Under the pieces are notes generated by a model. The model searched no databases. It was not told the DNA's origin and was given only the letters and a program-made list of their open reading frames with translations. Shown here piece by piece: positions 33,833 to 42,946 of a DNA stretch of 64,000 nt (within the stretch, counting starts at the first letter, position 1; every line of letters begins with the position of its first letter). The stretch spans positions 1-64,000 of the forward strand of contig JAFRBA010000244.1 of assembly GCA_017405115.1 (NCBI GenBank), read 5' to 3'. The DNA is from Kiritimatiellia bacterium (GTDB lineage: Bacteria; Verrucomicrobiota; Kiritimatiellia; RFP12; UBA1067). The translations under genes and the position numbers were made by a program.

Positions 33833-34420
33833 ATGACCGAGTGTCGGCTCTGGAACAAGCGCCACTTCATGACGCGTCGTTTCGACAGACTTGCGGACGG
33901 CGGCAAGCTGCACGCGCAGACGCTCGGAGCTATTGCGCACTACGATTTCAACAATCCGACGCTTTATTCCTACGAAGACGCTGAAGACGCCTTTGACGTC
34001 ACCCGCCGCGTCGTGAACGATGCGCGCGCCAACGAGCAGCTATTTCGGCGCATGGCGTTCAACGTGCTGGCGTGGAACTGCGACGACCACGTGAAGAACA
34101 TCGCGTATCTCATGGACCGGCGCGGCGAGTGGTCGCTCGCCCCTGCGTACGACGAGTGCTACGCGCACAATCCGGAAGGGGACTGAACCTCGCGCCACCA
34201 GATGTCCGTGAACGGAAAGCGCATCGGCATAACGGACGACGACATCCTCTCCTGCGCGCGCTTCGCGAACATGCGCGAACGCAAGGCGCGCGCCGTGCTG
34301 GACGAGGTCAGGAGCGTGGTCCGCGACTGGTCGCGTTTCGCCGCCGAGGCTGAGGTCCGCGATGACTTCGTTGGAGCAATCTCACGGCGGCTCAGCCAGC
34401 CGGGCGATTCCGGCGCATAG
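33833..34420 (+). pseudogene. hipA toxin remnant with in-frame TGA
   Basis: The frame encodes the C-terminal half of a HipA-type kinase: HFMTRRFDR, HAQTLGAIAHYDFN, FNVLAWNCDDHVKNIAYL (catalytic Asp in the N-x-DDHxKN region) and LAPAYDECYAHNP. At 34184-34186 a TGA stands where HipA proteins have Trp in the sequence W-T-S-R-H-Q-M-S-(V/I)-N-G-K. The same frame then continues for another 78 codons (TSRHQMSVNGKRIGIT...). The N-terminal half with the ATP-binding loop is absent. It is inactive by both criteria. Confidence 0.75.
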
Positions 34421-34448
34421 GTTTTGTCAGCTTCCCCGCGCATAACAT

Positions 34449-34499
34449 AAAAATTACGCATCATTGCGTATCGCACTAATGCGTAATTTTTGATATAAT
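34449..34499 (+). promoter_or_regulatory. Promoter and inverted-repeat operator of the second AAA ATPase gene
   Basis: Perfect 13-bp arms (AAAAATTACGCAT at 34449-34461 and ATGCGTAATTTTT at 34479-34491) end 2 bp before the -10 TATAAT (34494-34499, extended by TGA). A third TGCGTA copy lies in the loop. The position over the -35 region suggests a repressor-binding site; a terminator for hipA is the alternative. Confidence 0.6.
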
Positions 34500-34522
34500 G
34501 CCCAACGTAAGGAGGATACAGG

Positions 34523-35635
34523 ATGAAGATGCCATTCAGATACGGATGCGTTGTTGACGGGGAATACTTCTGCCCGCGTCCGGAATTGGAACGCCAATTA
34601 CGCAACTATGCGGAATCAGGTCAGAATCTTGTCATACAGGGAGAGCGCCGCATGGGCAAGACTTCTTTGGTCAAGAAGGCGATCTCTGGCATGAAAGGCG
34701 AGCGGCTTCTCTACATTGACCTGTATGGCATCAGGACGTTGGCCGATTTTTGCCGACGCGTGATGTCCGGCGTGGGAGGCGTGACGGAGAAGATGTCGTT
34801 TCTGAAAAAGGCGCTTTCGCTTGCCCATCGGTTGCGCCCGGCGCTTACAATAGATTCAACGACCGGTGCGCCAACCATTGTCGTCGATGCGCGTGCCGCG
34901 TCGGAACCAGATTCCCTTGGCGCCGTCATGGCAACCGTGAAGAAGCTGGCCGAGGACGGCGGATTGTGCGTTGTCATGGACGAGTTTCAGGACTTGCTCA
35001 AGCTTGAGGATTCGGCGAAGATACTTGCGGAAATGCGCGGAACGATCCAGTTTCAGGCGGACACGCCGTATTTCTACCTTGGGAGTTCCAGAAACGACAT
35101 GCTCCGGATTTTCACGCATTATGACAGTCCGTTCTTCAAGTCCGCACTGCCTTTCGAGGTGTCGCCGATCGATGAGGCGGCATTCGTTCGGTTTATCGTT
35201 TCCCGTTTCAGAAAGGGCGGATGTGAAATCGCCGCAGATGTCGCTCGATCCTTGATAAAGTTCGCGGACGGTGTTTCGGGTGACGTGCAGGAATTGTGCG
35301 ATGCGTTGTGGAGCGTGACCAGCGAGGGAACGGCGGTTTCAGCGGAGGATTTGCCGAAGGCGTTGGCTGTCGTCTTTGCACGGGAGAAAAATGGCTTCGA
35401 GAATGCCATAGCCGACTTGACCCCAAACCAGCTGACCGTTCTCAGAGGGCTTGCGCAGATGGAATCCGCGCGGGTGTTCACGTCCGAGTTCATGGACAGC
35501 GTCCGCATTGCGAGCCCCGGTGCCGTCAAGCGGGCGCTTAACAGCCTTGTCGCGTCGCGTCTCATCTGCCAAAACCGCACCGCGTACAAGTTCTCAAATC
35601 CATTCTTCAGGGAATGGCTGAAGGTTAATGCATGA
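34523..35635 (+). CDS. Solitary AAA ATPase (archaeal-type ATPase family)
   Basis: 370 aa with Walker A GERRMGKTS (residues about 40-48) and Walker B LCVVMDEFQD (near 150-159), sensor-like YFYLGSSRND, and a C-terminal winged helix (LTPNQLTVLRGLAQM...) ending FSNPFFREWLK. Ribosome-binding site TAAGGAGG at 34508. It resembles the ATPase at 252-1670 in family, but lacks that protein's nuclease-like tail. Such ATPases are frequent in defence and mobile regions. A partner gene is not obvious, although the Wadjet operon begins just downstream. Confidence 0.8.
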   Translation: MKMPFRYGCVVDGEYFCPRPELERQLRNYAESGQNLVIQGERRMGKTSLVKKAISGMKGERLLYIDLYGIRTLADFCRRVMSGVGGVTEKMSFLKKALSLAHRLRPALTIDSTTGAPTIVVDARAASEPDSLGAVMATVKKLAEDGGLCVVMDEFQDLLKLEDSAKILAEMRGTIQFQADTPYFYLGSSRNDMLRIFTHYDSPFFKSALPFEVSPIDEAAFVRFIVSRFRKGGCEIAADVARSLIKFADGVSGDVQELCDALWSVTSEGTAVSAEDLPKALAVVFAREKNGFENAIADLTPNQLTVLRGLAQMESARVFTSEFMDSVRIASPGAVKRALNSLVASRLICQNRTAYKFSNPFFREWLKVNA

Positions 35636-35655
35636 GAGACAAACAAGATAAAGCC

Positions 35656-35664
35656 TGGTATGAT
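35656..35664 (+). promoter_or_regulatory. Probable promoter of the Wadjet operon
   Basis: TGGTATGATATTC matches the extended -10 pattern of the window (TGG then TATGAT). The jetA start lies 68 nt downstream with AGAAAGGTGA as ribosome-binding site. Confidence 0.5.
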
Positions 35665-35732
35665 ATTCTCGGTTTACGCGTTGATGGCGAAAGAGGCCGT
35701 AGCTGCATTTTGATCGGCAGAAAGGTGAGCGC

Positions 35733-37295
35733 ATGGGCATTGATGTGAAAACACACGGCGACGACTTGTTTTCGGCTGCCGCATACGACGCCAGTCCGGT
35801 GCGGGCGTGTTCCGAGGCGCAGGAGCGCGCGTCCGTGCTGATCGCGGGGCGGACGCTCTCCGTCGGCAACGTCCTCGCGAGCGAGAATGCGCCGTTCTAC
35901 GTGGCCATTCTTTCCGCTTTGGCCGACTTCCGCGCGGGACACGAGTTCGAGCCGCTGTTCGAAGACGTGCGGGATGCCGTTCTCGGCGAATCGCCGTCTC
36001 AGCGACAGGTCGACGAGTTCAACGCCGACCTCAAGCAGCTCGAGGACTGGAAGCTGGTCGAGCGGCGCATCGAGAAGATGCGCGTGAGGGGCTACCGCGA
36101 CAACCGTCGCCGCAAGTTCCGCTTCCGCATCTGCGACGACGCGGCGTCGCTCGTGGAATGGCTACGCGCCCGCCGCGAGGAGGAGCTTAATCCGCGTGCC
36201 GTCGCCACGGACAACCTCCTCGGCTCGCTCAAGTCCGCGCTTGGCGAGATGCAGCGCACGCTGAGCCGCATGAAGGGCGGTGAGGTGGACGCGAACGCCG
36301 CGCGCGACGTGATGTACGGCATGCAGCGCGCGGACGACTTGACCGACGAGGTCGCGGCGAGCCTCCAGAAGCTCGACAAGCACCTCGACGACTTCACCCG
36401 CTCCGCCTACGACATCGGCGAGGCGCGCGAGGTCATCGATGAGCTGACGCTCTTCCGCGACCGGTTCATGAACCGCATTGGACGCCTCCGCCAGGAGATT
36501 GTCCCGGAGATCGACAAGCTGCGCACGCCGCGACAGCTTGAACGCCTGGCCCGCTGCGAGGCCGTGTTCCGCGAGGAGTCGGGAAAGATGCGCCACATCG
36601 TGAGCGGGCGCATCCCCGCGCCGCGCGATATTCTCGATATGCTCATGCGCTTCTACGGTACGGACGGCAAGCTGCAGAAGCTGATGCGCCGCGTGTCGGA
36701 TTCCGCGCGCAACGTCTGGAAGAAGCTGAGCGCCCGCCTCCGCGAACTGGAACGCCGCAACAGGCGGCTGGAGGACGTCGGGGCGCGGATCGCCGAATTC
36801 GCGCGGCTGTCGGAGGACATCGTGCCAAGCGCGTGGTTCCGTGCGCTTCTCCAGCCGGCGGCGATGTTCGGCGACATGCACATCCGCCCGGGCGTCAAGT
36901 CGCGCCCGCCTCAGCCGAATCTTGCCAAGAGCGGTGTCGCTGAGCGGACGAAGGCATGGGTTGACGAGCGGACGGACGCACCGGGCGCGCCGCGCGCGAC
37001 GTCCATGGACGAGGCGCGTCTCCGTGATCTGGAAGCCTGGCTCGTTGCGCGTGGGCTCAAGCCGGCGAACCCCGGCGAGAGCGTCCGGCTGTCGTCCTGT
37101 CCGATGCAAGAGGATGGCGATTTCCGCAAGGCCATCGAGCTTGCGCGGAGCGTGATACTCGGACGCGGTGCACGCGCGGCGCGGATCGGCGTGAAGGGGA
37201 CGGTCGTTGCCGGCAAAGAAGTGGCGCTCCGTCTGGACGAGCGCCGCCTTGAATTCGAGGAACTTGAACTTTCGCAGACAGGAGAGAGGCGATGA
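35733..37295 (+). CDS. jetA: Wadjet JetA-like subunit (kleisin/MukF-like)
   Basis: 520 aa, first gene of a four-gene SMC-type operon. The N-terminal part is winged-helix-like (NVLASENAPFYVAILSALADF, then VDEFNADLKQLEDWKLVERRIE). The middle is long helical coiled coil (residues about 160-390), consistent with the kleisin-like JetA of Wadjet condensins that recognise and cleave circular plasmid DNA. Assignment rests on position, length and helical content together with the partners JetB, JetC and JetD. The Wadjet type is not settled. jetB overlaps its stop (ATGA). Confidence 0.7.
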   Translation: MGIDVKTHGDDLFSAAAYDASPVRACSEAQERASVLIAGRTLSVGNVLASENAPFYVAILSALADFRAGHEFEPLFEDVRDAVLGESPSQRQVDEFNADLKQLEDWKLVERRIEKMRVRGYRDNRRRKFRFRICDDAASLVEWLRARREEELNPRAVATDNLLGSLKSALGEMQRTLSRMKGGEVDANAARDVMYGMQRADDLTDEVAASLQKLDKHLDDFTRSAYDIGEAREVIDELTLFRDRFMNRIGRLRQEIVPEIDKLRTPRQLERLARCEAVFREESGKMRHIVSGRIPAPRDILDMLMRFYGTDGKLQKLMRRVSDSARNVWKKLSARLRELERRNRRLEDVGARIAEFARLSEDIVPSAWFRALLQPAAMFGDMHIRPGVKSRPPQPNLAKSGVAERTKAWVDERTDAPGAPRATSMDEARLRDLEAWLVARGLKPANPGESVRLSSCPMQEDGDFRKAIELARSVILGRGARAARIGVKGTVVAGKEVALRLDERRLEFEELELSQTGERR

Positions 37296-37975
37296 GCGTG
37301 AAAGAGTCGAAGCTTGAGGAAATCATGTCCGAAAGCGGACAGAACGAACAGAAGGTGCAGAAGATTCTGAACATCCTTCTGGAGGCTCCGTACTTCTACC
37401 GAGACGACGACCTGTCGCTCTTCCTCTTCCTATCGAAATACAAGCGGGCCTTCGCCGGATTCTTCAAGAAGTTCTACGGCTGGGAACTGATTGTCGAGTA
37501 CAAGTGCGCGCGTCTCTACAAGCCGGCGTGGTACAACGAGAAGGTGACGGAAGTGAACCGCGACATGTTCAACTTCACGAAACGCGACGAGTGCGTGGCG
37601 TTTCTTCTTCTGCTGGAGTTCTTCGAGCGCGAGCTGCAGGAGCAGGCGGTCTCGACTGACGACAAGGAGAATCTCCGCTTCCTGTTCGGGTCGTTTCTCA
37701 ATTTCGCGGGCGGCAGGTTCCGCGAGGTGTTCCCCGAGCGGACGGACTACTACACCGACGAACAGGTGCGGCGGATCGTCCGCGCCATTATGCCGACGCT
37801 CCTCAAGTACCGGTTCCTGCGCGAGCTGCCGCGTGGCGACGACGACGGCGAAAGCGGCGACACGATCTACGAATGCCTCCCCGCCCTCTGGCTCTACAAG
37901 GGCGAGCGCCTAGCGTCCAGCGTGGCGACGGCCCCTGAGGTTGATGTAACAAACAGGAACGTGGAGGGTGAGTAA
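37292..37975 (+). CDS. jetB: Wadjet JetB-like subunit (MukE-like)
   Basis: 227 aa with ATGA overlap to jetA. The sequence YFYRDDDLSLFLFLSKYKRAFAGFF and the following WELIVEYKCARLYK, with a C-terminal winged-helix-like part (IVRAIMPTLLKYRFLREL), fit the small JetB/MukE-type accessory subunit that bridges the kleisin and the SMC heads. In known systems it comes between jetA and jetC, as here. The particular Pfam family (DUF4194-like or DUF2398-like) needs a profile search. Confidence 0.7.
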   Translation: MSVKESKLEEIMSESGQNEQKVQKILNILLEAPYFYRDDDLSLFLFLSKYKRAFAGFFKKFYGWELIVEYKCARLYKPAWYNEKVTEVNRDMFNFTKRDECVAFLLLLEFFERELQEQAVSTDDKENLRFLFGSFLNFAGGRFREVFPERTDYYTDEQVRRIVRAIMPTLLKYRFLRELPRGDDDGESGDTIYECLPALWLYKGERLASSVATAPEVDVTNRNVEGE

Positions 37976-37976
37976 A

Positions 37977-40900
37977 ATGCCAATACGAAGAGATTTGTTC
38001 AGGATTACAAAGATTCGCTTCGTGAACTTCCACAATCTGGGAACGGGGATTGTGGACCTTCCGGGCGGAGGTCATTTGTTCCTGCTCGGCGACAATGGCT
38101 CCGGCAAGACAACCCTCCTTGACGCGATCCACTACGTGCTTTCCGCTGGCGACATCGAGTTCAACGCCGCTGCGCGCGTCGCCGGGGCGAAGAACGCAGG
38201 CGGACGCAAGGTGCAGGGCGTCGTGATGCGCTACAACGTCGAGGCGGGCGGACCCATGAACAAGGACGGCGGCATTTCATACGCCGCCCTTGAACTGGCG
38301 TCGCTTGAAACGGGCCGGACGGTGTCGATTTGCGTGGGTCTTTCGGCGACGGGCATGGACGTAGCCTACGACAGCTGGGGCGGCATGGCGGACGCTCCCG
38401 TTGCCGACCTGCCGCTGATGATCGAGGATTCGCACGACGGCAAGACGCAGCTGCGCGCTGCCTTCCGCGACGAGTTCGCAAAGCGGCTGAAGGCGCTTCC
38501 CGGCGGGCGCTACTTCGCGAAGATCGGGCAGTACGCGACAGCCGTTGCGGAGCGTTTCTTCGACGATGTCGAAACATACCGCAACGTCTGCCGCATTCTC
38601 GCGACCGGCAAGGCGTACCGCGAAATCGCGTCCAAGGCGGGGAACCTCAACGAGCTTTTCCGCCAGCTGCTCGAAGAGCCGAATCGCGAGACGTTCACAG
38701 GCCTTGTTGACGGTCTCAGGTCCATCGACGAGAGCCGCGAACGCCTCGACCGCATCGAGACGCGCCTTGGATTCCTCCGCAAGCTCAAGCGCGGACGCGA
38801 TGCGCTCCTGCGGACGAAGGAGAGCCTCGTCTGCGCAGCATGGAGACGGGCGGATATCGATTTCTCCGAGGCCGCCGCAAAGGAGCGCGAACTTGAGGAA
38901 GAGCGGACGAAAGTTGTTGCGGAAATCAATGTTGCCAACGGCGACCTTGACGTCCTCAAGCGCGAACGCTACGCCCGGCAGGCGGAACTCCAGGATCTGA
39001 AAGCGAAGGACGCTTCCGGCCTCCTTCAGCGCGAAAAGCAGCTCGCGCAGGAAGCCGCCGCGCTGGAAGGGGAGTGCCGTGCCAAGGATGACGCGCGGCG
39101 CAAGGCATCCGAAGCGTTGCAGGATGTGGCGGAGCGCGTTGCTGAATCGCGTCGCGCATTTGCCGCAAGTGCTGCGAAACGTGCCGTGGAACTTCATAGG
39201 CTCGGACAGGACGCGCCCGTTTCCGTCATGCCGCTTGTCTCCGCGCTTGATGCCGCCGCGAAGGCGGACGCGCCGGAAGAGTCGGCGTTGGAAACGGACG
39301 CGGTACGCTCTGCGGTTGCGTCGGCCTGCGAAGACGCGGCTGGCGCTGTTCGTGCGTATACGGACGAAGCCGCGAGGGCAGATGCGGAAGCATCTCGGAT
39401 CGGGAAGGAGCTCGCGGCGCTTGAGGCGCAGGCGGAACCGGAGCCGGAAGTGCCCGGTTTCGCAGCGGCGCGAACTGTCGTGGCGGAACGTCTCTTCAAG
39501 GCCGTACCGCTCTATCTCCATGTCGAGCCGCGCGCCGGGTTGAAGTCTGCGGAAATCGCCGCTTTTGAGCAGGTCGTTGGCGATGCGCTTCTCGGAACGT
39601 GGCTTGTGCCGCAGGACGAGGCGGACGCCGTGCGCATGGAGTTCTTCCGAAACCATCGGGAGCAGTCGATCTTCGTGCGGACGGAAGACTTCGACGTGCC
39701 GTCCGAAACGGAATGGGTTGCGCGCTACATAGATGTCGCGGAATCTGACCCCGATGCGGTGCTGGCGCTCAAGGCGGCGCTGGCGGCACGTGGTGGTCTG
39801 CGCGTCCTCGACGAGGTCGAGACGAAGGTGGTCGCGTTTCGTGGACGCGAGCAGCCGCTCGCCAACGTGAAACCGCGCCTTCTTGGAGCCAGACAGCGCC
39901 ACGATGAACAGGCGCGGCGAATCCGCATGAAGCGCGACGAACTCTCCGCCGCCGAGAAGGCGCGCGATGCGGCGGCGCGGCGCGTGCGCGAGTCGGAAAC
40001 GGCGCGCACGCACATGCGCGAGATCGCGTCGGCCGTGGACGGTCTGCGGACATGGTGGCAGGAAGGATGCGAAAAGGTACGGCACCTCCGGCAGGAGCAG
40101 ATGTTCCGCGAAGAGAACGCGGCTGTGGCGTCGAGGGTTGCAGAAGAAGCGCGCACCAGACTCGCGCGCGCGAAAGAGCAGCGTGAGTCTGTTCGCCTCA
40201 AGATGGCGAACGAAGGTGTGAGCGCGGCGCTCGAAAGGCGTATTAGGTCTGTCGAGAACCGAATTCGTGAACTTGAGGAAAAGATATCGTTTGTGGATCG
40301 TGACATCGGAGCCAAAAGCCAGCGGGTCGTGAACATCGACTCGGGGCTTGTCGCATCGCGGGAACGCCAGCGGATTGCGGATGCGAACCGTATCGCGGCG
40401 GAGAAACTGCTGCCCGGAATCGCCGCGCTTGCGCATGAGCGTCTGGACGAGGCGGGTGACACGAAGGAGTCGCTTGCGGCGTTTGTCGAGGAGTCGAAGC
40501 GCAAGGAGACGGAAGGCGAGACCACGCTGCGGCGCGACATCTGCGAGCCGATTGGATTCGAGTATGCGTTCCAATTCGATGCGGCGGCGTGTTCGCTCGT
40601 CGATCAGCGCGGCGAGGCCATCGATGCGGTGCTGGAGAAGGAAAACGCGGACTACGAGGCGCAGAGGGGCGTCATCAACGAGCAGACGCAGCGCTTGTTT
40701 CGCGACATTTTCGTCTCCGAGGTCCTGCGCAAGCTCTACGAGGACGACCAGCGGCTCACGCAGCTTTCGGTGCGGGTGAACAGGATGCTGAAGGACCGGT
40801 TCTTCGGTTCGAGCCGGTATTCGTTCGGGTTGAAGCCCGTCCCCGAGTATGAATCGCTGCTGGCGCTCATCCGCAAGTTCAGCGCATACGGCGCGGGCGA

Positions 40901-41489
40901 GGACGGCGAGGAGATTTCCGATTTCGTGGATACCCACAAGGACGCTATCCTCTCCGCTCAGCCGGGCGAGATACCGGAGATGTTTGACTACCGCCACTGG
41001 TACGAATTCCAGCTGAAGATGGTGACGCGCGACAACGAGGGGAAGATCATCGATCGCTCCGTGAAAGCAGTCGGATCCGGCGGCGAGCAGGCCGTACCGA
41101 ACTATCTCCTGATCCTCACCGTCGCGGCGTTTCTCTACCAGGGGCGCACGGGCAACCAGTCGCTGCGTCTCCAGCCGCTCCTCTTCGACGAGGCGTTCTA
41201 CGGAATCGACGCGGCGCGACGGGACCAGCTCCTGTCCTTCGCGAATGATCTGGGGCTTCAGCTTTTCGTGGCGTCGCCGGACCAGGACGGCGTGAAGAAG
41301 GAACTGCCGCGCACAACGTCGCTCTTCGTCGTCAAGGACGAGAAGTTCGACGTGCATCTCTACCACTACACGCAGGACATCACCGCCAAGCAGGGCGACT
41401 TGTTCTCTGCGCCGGCACCGGACAGGTCGGATACGCCGGAATTTACTTCGGTTGGCGCTGACATCAAGGGAGCAGGCGATGAGTCTTGA
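37977..41489 (+). CDS. jetC: Wadjet JetC SMC-like ATPase
   Basis: 1170 aa. Walker A GDNGSGKTT is at residues 38-46, two long coiled-coil stretches (about 280-460 and 640-830) flank a hinge-like region, the signature GSGGEQAVP is near 1033 and Walker B PLLFDEAFYGID near 1066-1077. This is the MukB/SbcC-like ATPase that extrudes DNA in Wadjet. ATG 37977 is preferred over GTG 37968 because GGAGG at 37963 is 9 nt away. The reading frame is intact, so the system looks functional. A large minus-strand frame over the gene is a composition shadow. Confidence 0.85.
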   Translation: MPIRRDLFRITKIRFVNFHNLGTGIVDLPGGGHLFLLGDNGSGKTTLLDAIHYVLSAGDIEFNAAARVAGAKNAGGRKVQGVVMRYNVEAGGPMNKDGGISYAALELASLETGRTVSICVGLSATGMDVAYDSWGGMADAPVADLPLMIEDSHDGKTQLRAAFRDEFAKRLKALPGGRYFAKIGQYATAVAERFFDDVETYRNVCRILATGKAYREIASKAGNLNELFRQLLEEPNRETFTGLVDGLRSIDESRERLDRIETRLGFLRKLKRGRDALLRTKESLVCAAWRRADIDFSEAAAKERELEEERTKVVAEINVANGDLDVLKRERYARQAELQDLKAKDASGLLQREKQLAQEAAALEGECRAKDDARRKASEALQDVAERVAESRRAFAASAAKRAVELHRLGQDAPVSVMPLVSALDAAAKADAPEESALETDAVRSAVASACEDAAGAVRAYTDEAARADAEASRIGKELAALEAQAEPEPEVPGFAAARTVVAERLFKAVPLYLHVEPRAGLKSAEIAAFEQVVGDALLGTWLVPQDEADAVRMEFFRNHREQSIFVRTEDFDVPSETEWVARYIDVAESDPDAVLALKAALAARGGLRVLDEVETKVVAFRGREQPLANVKPRLLGARQRHDEQARRIRMKRDELSAAEKARDAAARRVRESETARTHMREIASAVDGLRTWWQEGCEKVRHLRQEQMFREENAAVASRVAEEARTRLARAKEQRESVRLKMANEGVSAALERRIRSVENRIRELEEKISFVDRDIGAKSQRVVNIDSGLVASRERQRIADANRIAAEKLLPGIAALAHERLDEAGDTKESLAAFVEESKRKETEGETTLRRDICEPIGFEYAFQFDAAACSLVDQRGEAIDAVLEKENADYEAQRGVINEQTQRLFRDIFVSEVLRKLYEDDQRLTQLSVRVNRMLKDRFFGSSRYSFGLKPVPEYESLLALIRKFSAYGAGEDGEEISDFVDTHKDAILSAQPGEIPEMFDYRHWYEFQLKMVTRDNEGKIIDRSVKAVGSGGEQAVPNYLLILTVAAFLYQGRTGNQSLRLQPLLFDEAFYGIDAARRDQLLSFANDLGLQLFVASPDQDGVKKELPRTTSLFVVKDEKFDVHLYHYTQDITAKQGDLFSAPAPDRSDTPEFTSVGADIKGAGDES

Positions 41490-42672
41490 TGCGGAACTGT
41501 GTGGTGACAAGCGCATCAAGTGGCTCGCGCGAAAGCTCGTGCGGCGAATCGCTGGCGAGGGGCCGTTGCCGTCCGAGATCGAAGTTCCGGCAACGCCTGA
41601 AGAATGGGAAGCCATCGCAGAAGTCGGGCGTATTCTTGGCGTCGCCGCCTATCAGAAGGGACGCAAGGCCGTGTTCCGCATCCCGCCTGAACGCCGCGAT
41701 CCAGCCTGGTGGGAGAAAGTTTGCGCCGTTTTTGAAAAGAAGGAAGTGGCAAGCGATTCTGGTGAGGAAGCTTTTCGCCGCGCTCGTTTGGTCGCCGACG
41801 CCGATGTGGTCGAAACGTTGAAGTCAGACGCGACGGTCGTGCGTTTTCTGCGACGCGGCAAAGGGGCGGTTCACGATTTCGTGCGAATGCTCGAGTGGGC
41901 TGCTCGCCGCATTTCGAATGACGCGAATATGCCTCTGGTCACGCTTTCTCAATTGGGGGCCGATATTCTCGGCGACAGTAAATCGCTGCGTGCCGGAACG
42001 CGGCGCATGGTGTTTGAGCGTGTCCTTTGTTCCGTTGCCGGAATGGATGTGGATGAATGCGGGCGTGAGGCGTCCGCCCGGTTCGGAATCGAAGAGAATC
42101 CTTTTACGAGCTTCGCGACCGTATTTGCGCCGTTCTCGTTCACGCTCGACACGGGCGAATCGTTTGCGTATCCGGCGGAGATGTTCCGTGTGGGACTCGC
42201 CGTGCAGCTGCCGCGCCAGACGGTCATGCGCATCCGCGACGTGCGTTTGGACGTGCGTCAAATCGTCACAAGCGAGAATGCCGCGCCGTTTGAAACGCTT
42301 GTTCGCGAGAAGGTGCCGTGCCTCTACACGGAAGGGTATCCCAATGCCGCCGTCATCCGGCTACTGGAGCTGTTTGCGGAGCAGGGGGTGACGGTGGATC
42401 ATGCCGGAGACGGCGATCTTGACGGCTTTGTCATCGCAGAGCGGATTTCAAAGGCCATAACCGTCCGGCGCGTCATCGCCGACGAATTCGCCGCGGACGA
42501 AGCGCTCCCGCGCCACCCGGTCTCGCCACAGACGCACAGCCGTTGGGAAGCCTATCTCGCGGCACATCCAGATTTCGCGCATGCTTCCGCGCTTCGCATC
42601 GACATGGAGCGCGGCTGGATCGAGCAGGAAAACATGGATATGAACGTTCTGGCCGGGCGATCGGAATACTGA
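41479..42672 (+). CDS. jetD: Wadjet JetD Toprim nuclease subunit
   Basis: 397 aa; the start at 41479 overlaps the end of jetC by 11 nt. The C-terminal Toprim fold is clear: Glu in LYTEGYPN (about 281-288) and the DGDLDG Asp pair (about 311-316), the metal-binding residues that cleave plasmid DNA. The N-terminal part is helical and winged-helix-like, as in DUF2220/DUF2399-type JetD proteins. The operon A-B-C-D order is complete, and the tag N-terminal half begins 23 nt after its stop. Confidence 0.85.
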   Translation: MSLDAELCGDKRIKWLARKLVRRIAGEGPLPSEIEVPATPEEWEAIAEVGRILGVAAYQKGRKAVFRIPPERRDPAWWEKVCAVFEKKEVASDSGEEAFRRARLVADADVVETLKSDATVVRFLRRGKGAVHDFVRMLEWAARRISNDANMPLVTLSQLGADILGDSKSLRAGTRRMVFERVLCSVAGMDVDECGREASARFGIEENPFTSFATVFAPFSFTLDTGESFAYPAEMFRVGLAVQLPRQTVMRIRDVRLDVRQIVTSENAAPFETLVREKVPCLYTEGYPNAAVIRLLELFAEQGVTVDHAGDGDLDGFVIAERISKAITVRRVIADEFAADEALPRHPVSPQTHSRWEAYLAAHPDFAHASALRIDMERGWIEQENMDMNVLAGRSEY

Positions 42673-42695
42673 TAGAGAAATGAGATTGAGGCGTT

Positions 42696-42896
42696 ATGAA
42701 AAAGAAAATCCGTTGCCCGTATTTCGAGCTGAACGACCTGGAGCGCGCGTACCACGACAAGGAGTGGGGAACGCCGTGCCGGAACGACCGCAAGCTCTTC
42801 GAGTATTTGATGTACGAGGTGCTGCAGTGCGGCCTGAGCTGGGACACGATCATCCAGAAGCGCGCGGCGTTCCGCATCGCGTTCGAGCGGTTCGAC
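42696..42896 (+). pseudogene. tag: N-terminal half of tag
   Basis: 67 codons from ATG 42696 match the N-terminal third of Tag (RCPYFELNDLERAYHDKEWGTP..., zinc Cys and His present) and end at ERFD (42894-42896), where the sequence becomes unrelated. The open frame runs on to 42920. The missing remainder (D F E K I A R Y...) is at 26283-26672. The two halves meet at the same codon and together make one full-length gene. Confidence 0.85.
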
Positions 42897-42946
42897 GGAA
42901 GATTTCAAGGTAGAAGATGATGCAGACATGACAAGAAGGTAGAGAC

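Noticed and set aside
38277..41615. A 1112-codon open frame on the minus strand
   Set aside because: It lies entirely opposite jetC, has no start context or recognisable domain, and arises from the GC-biased codon use of the real gene.
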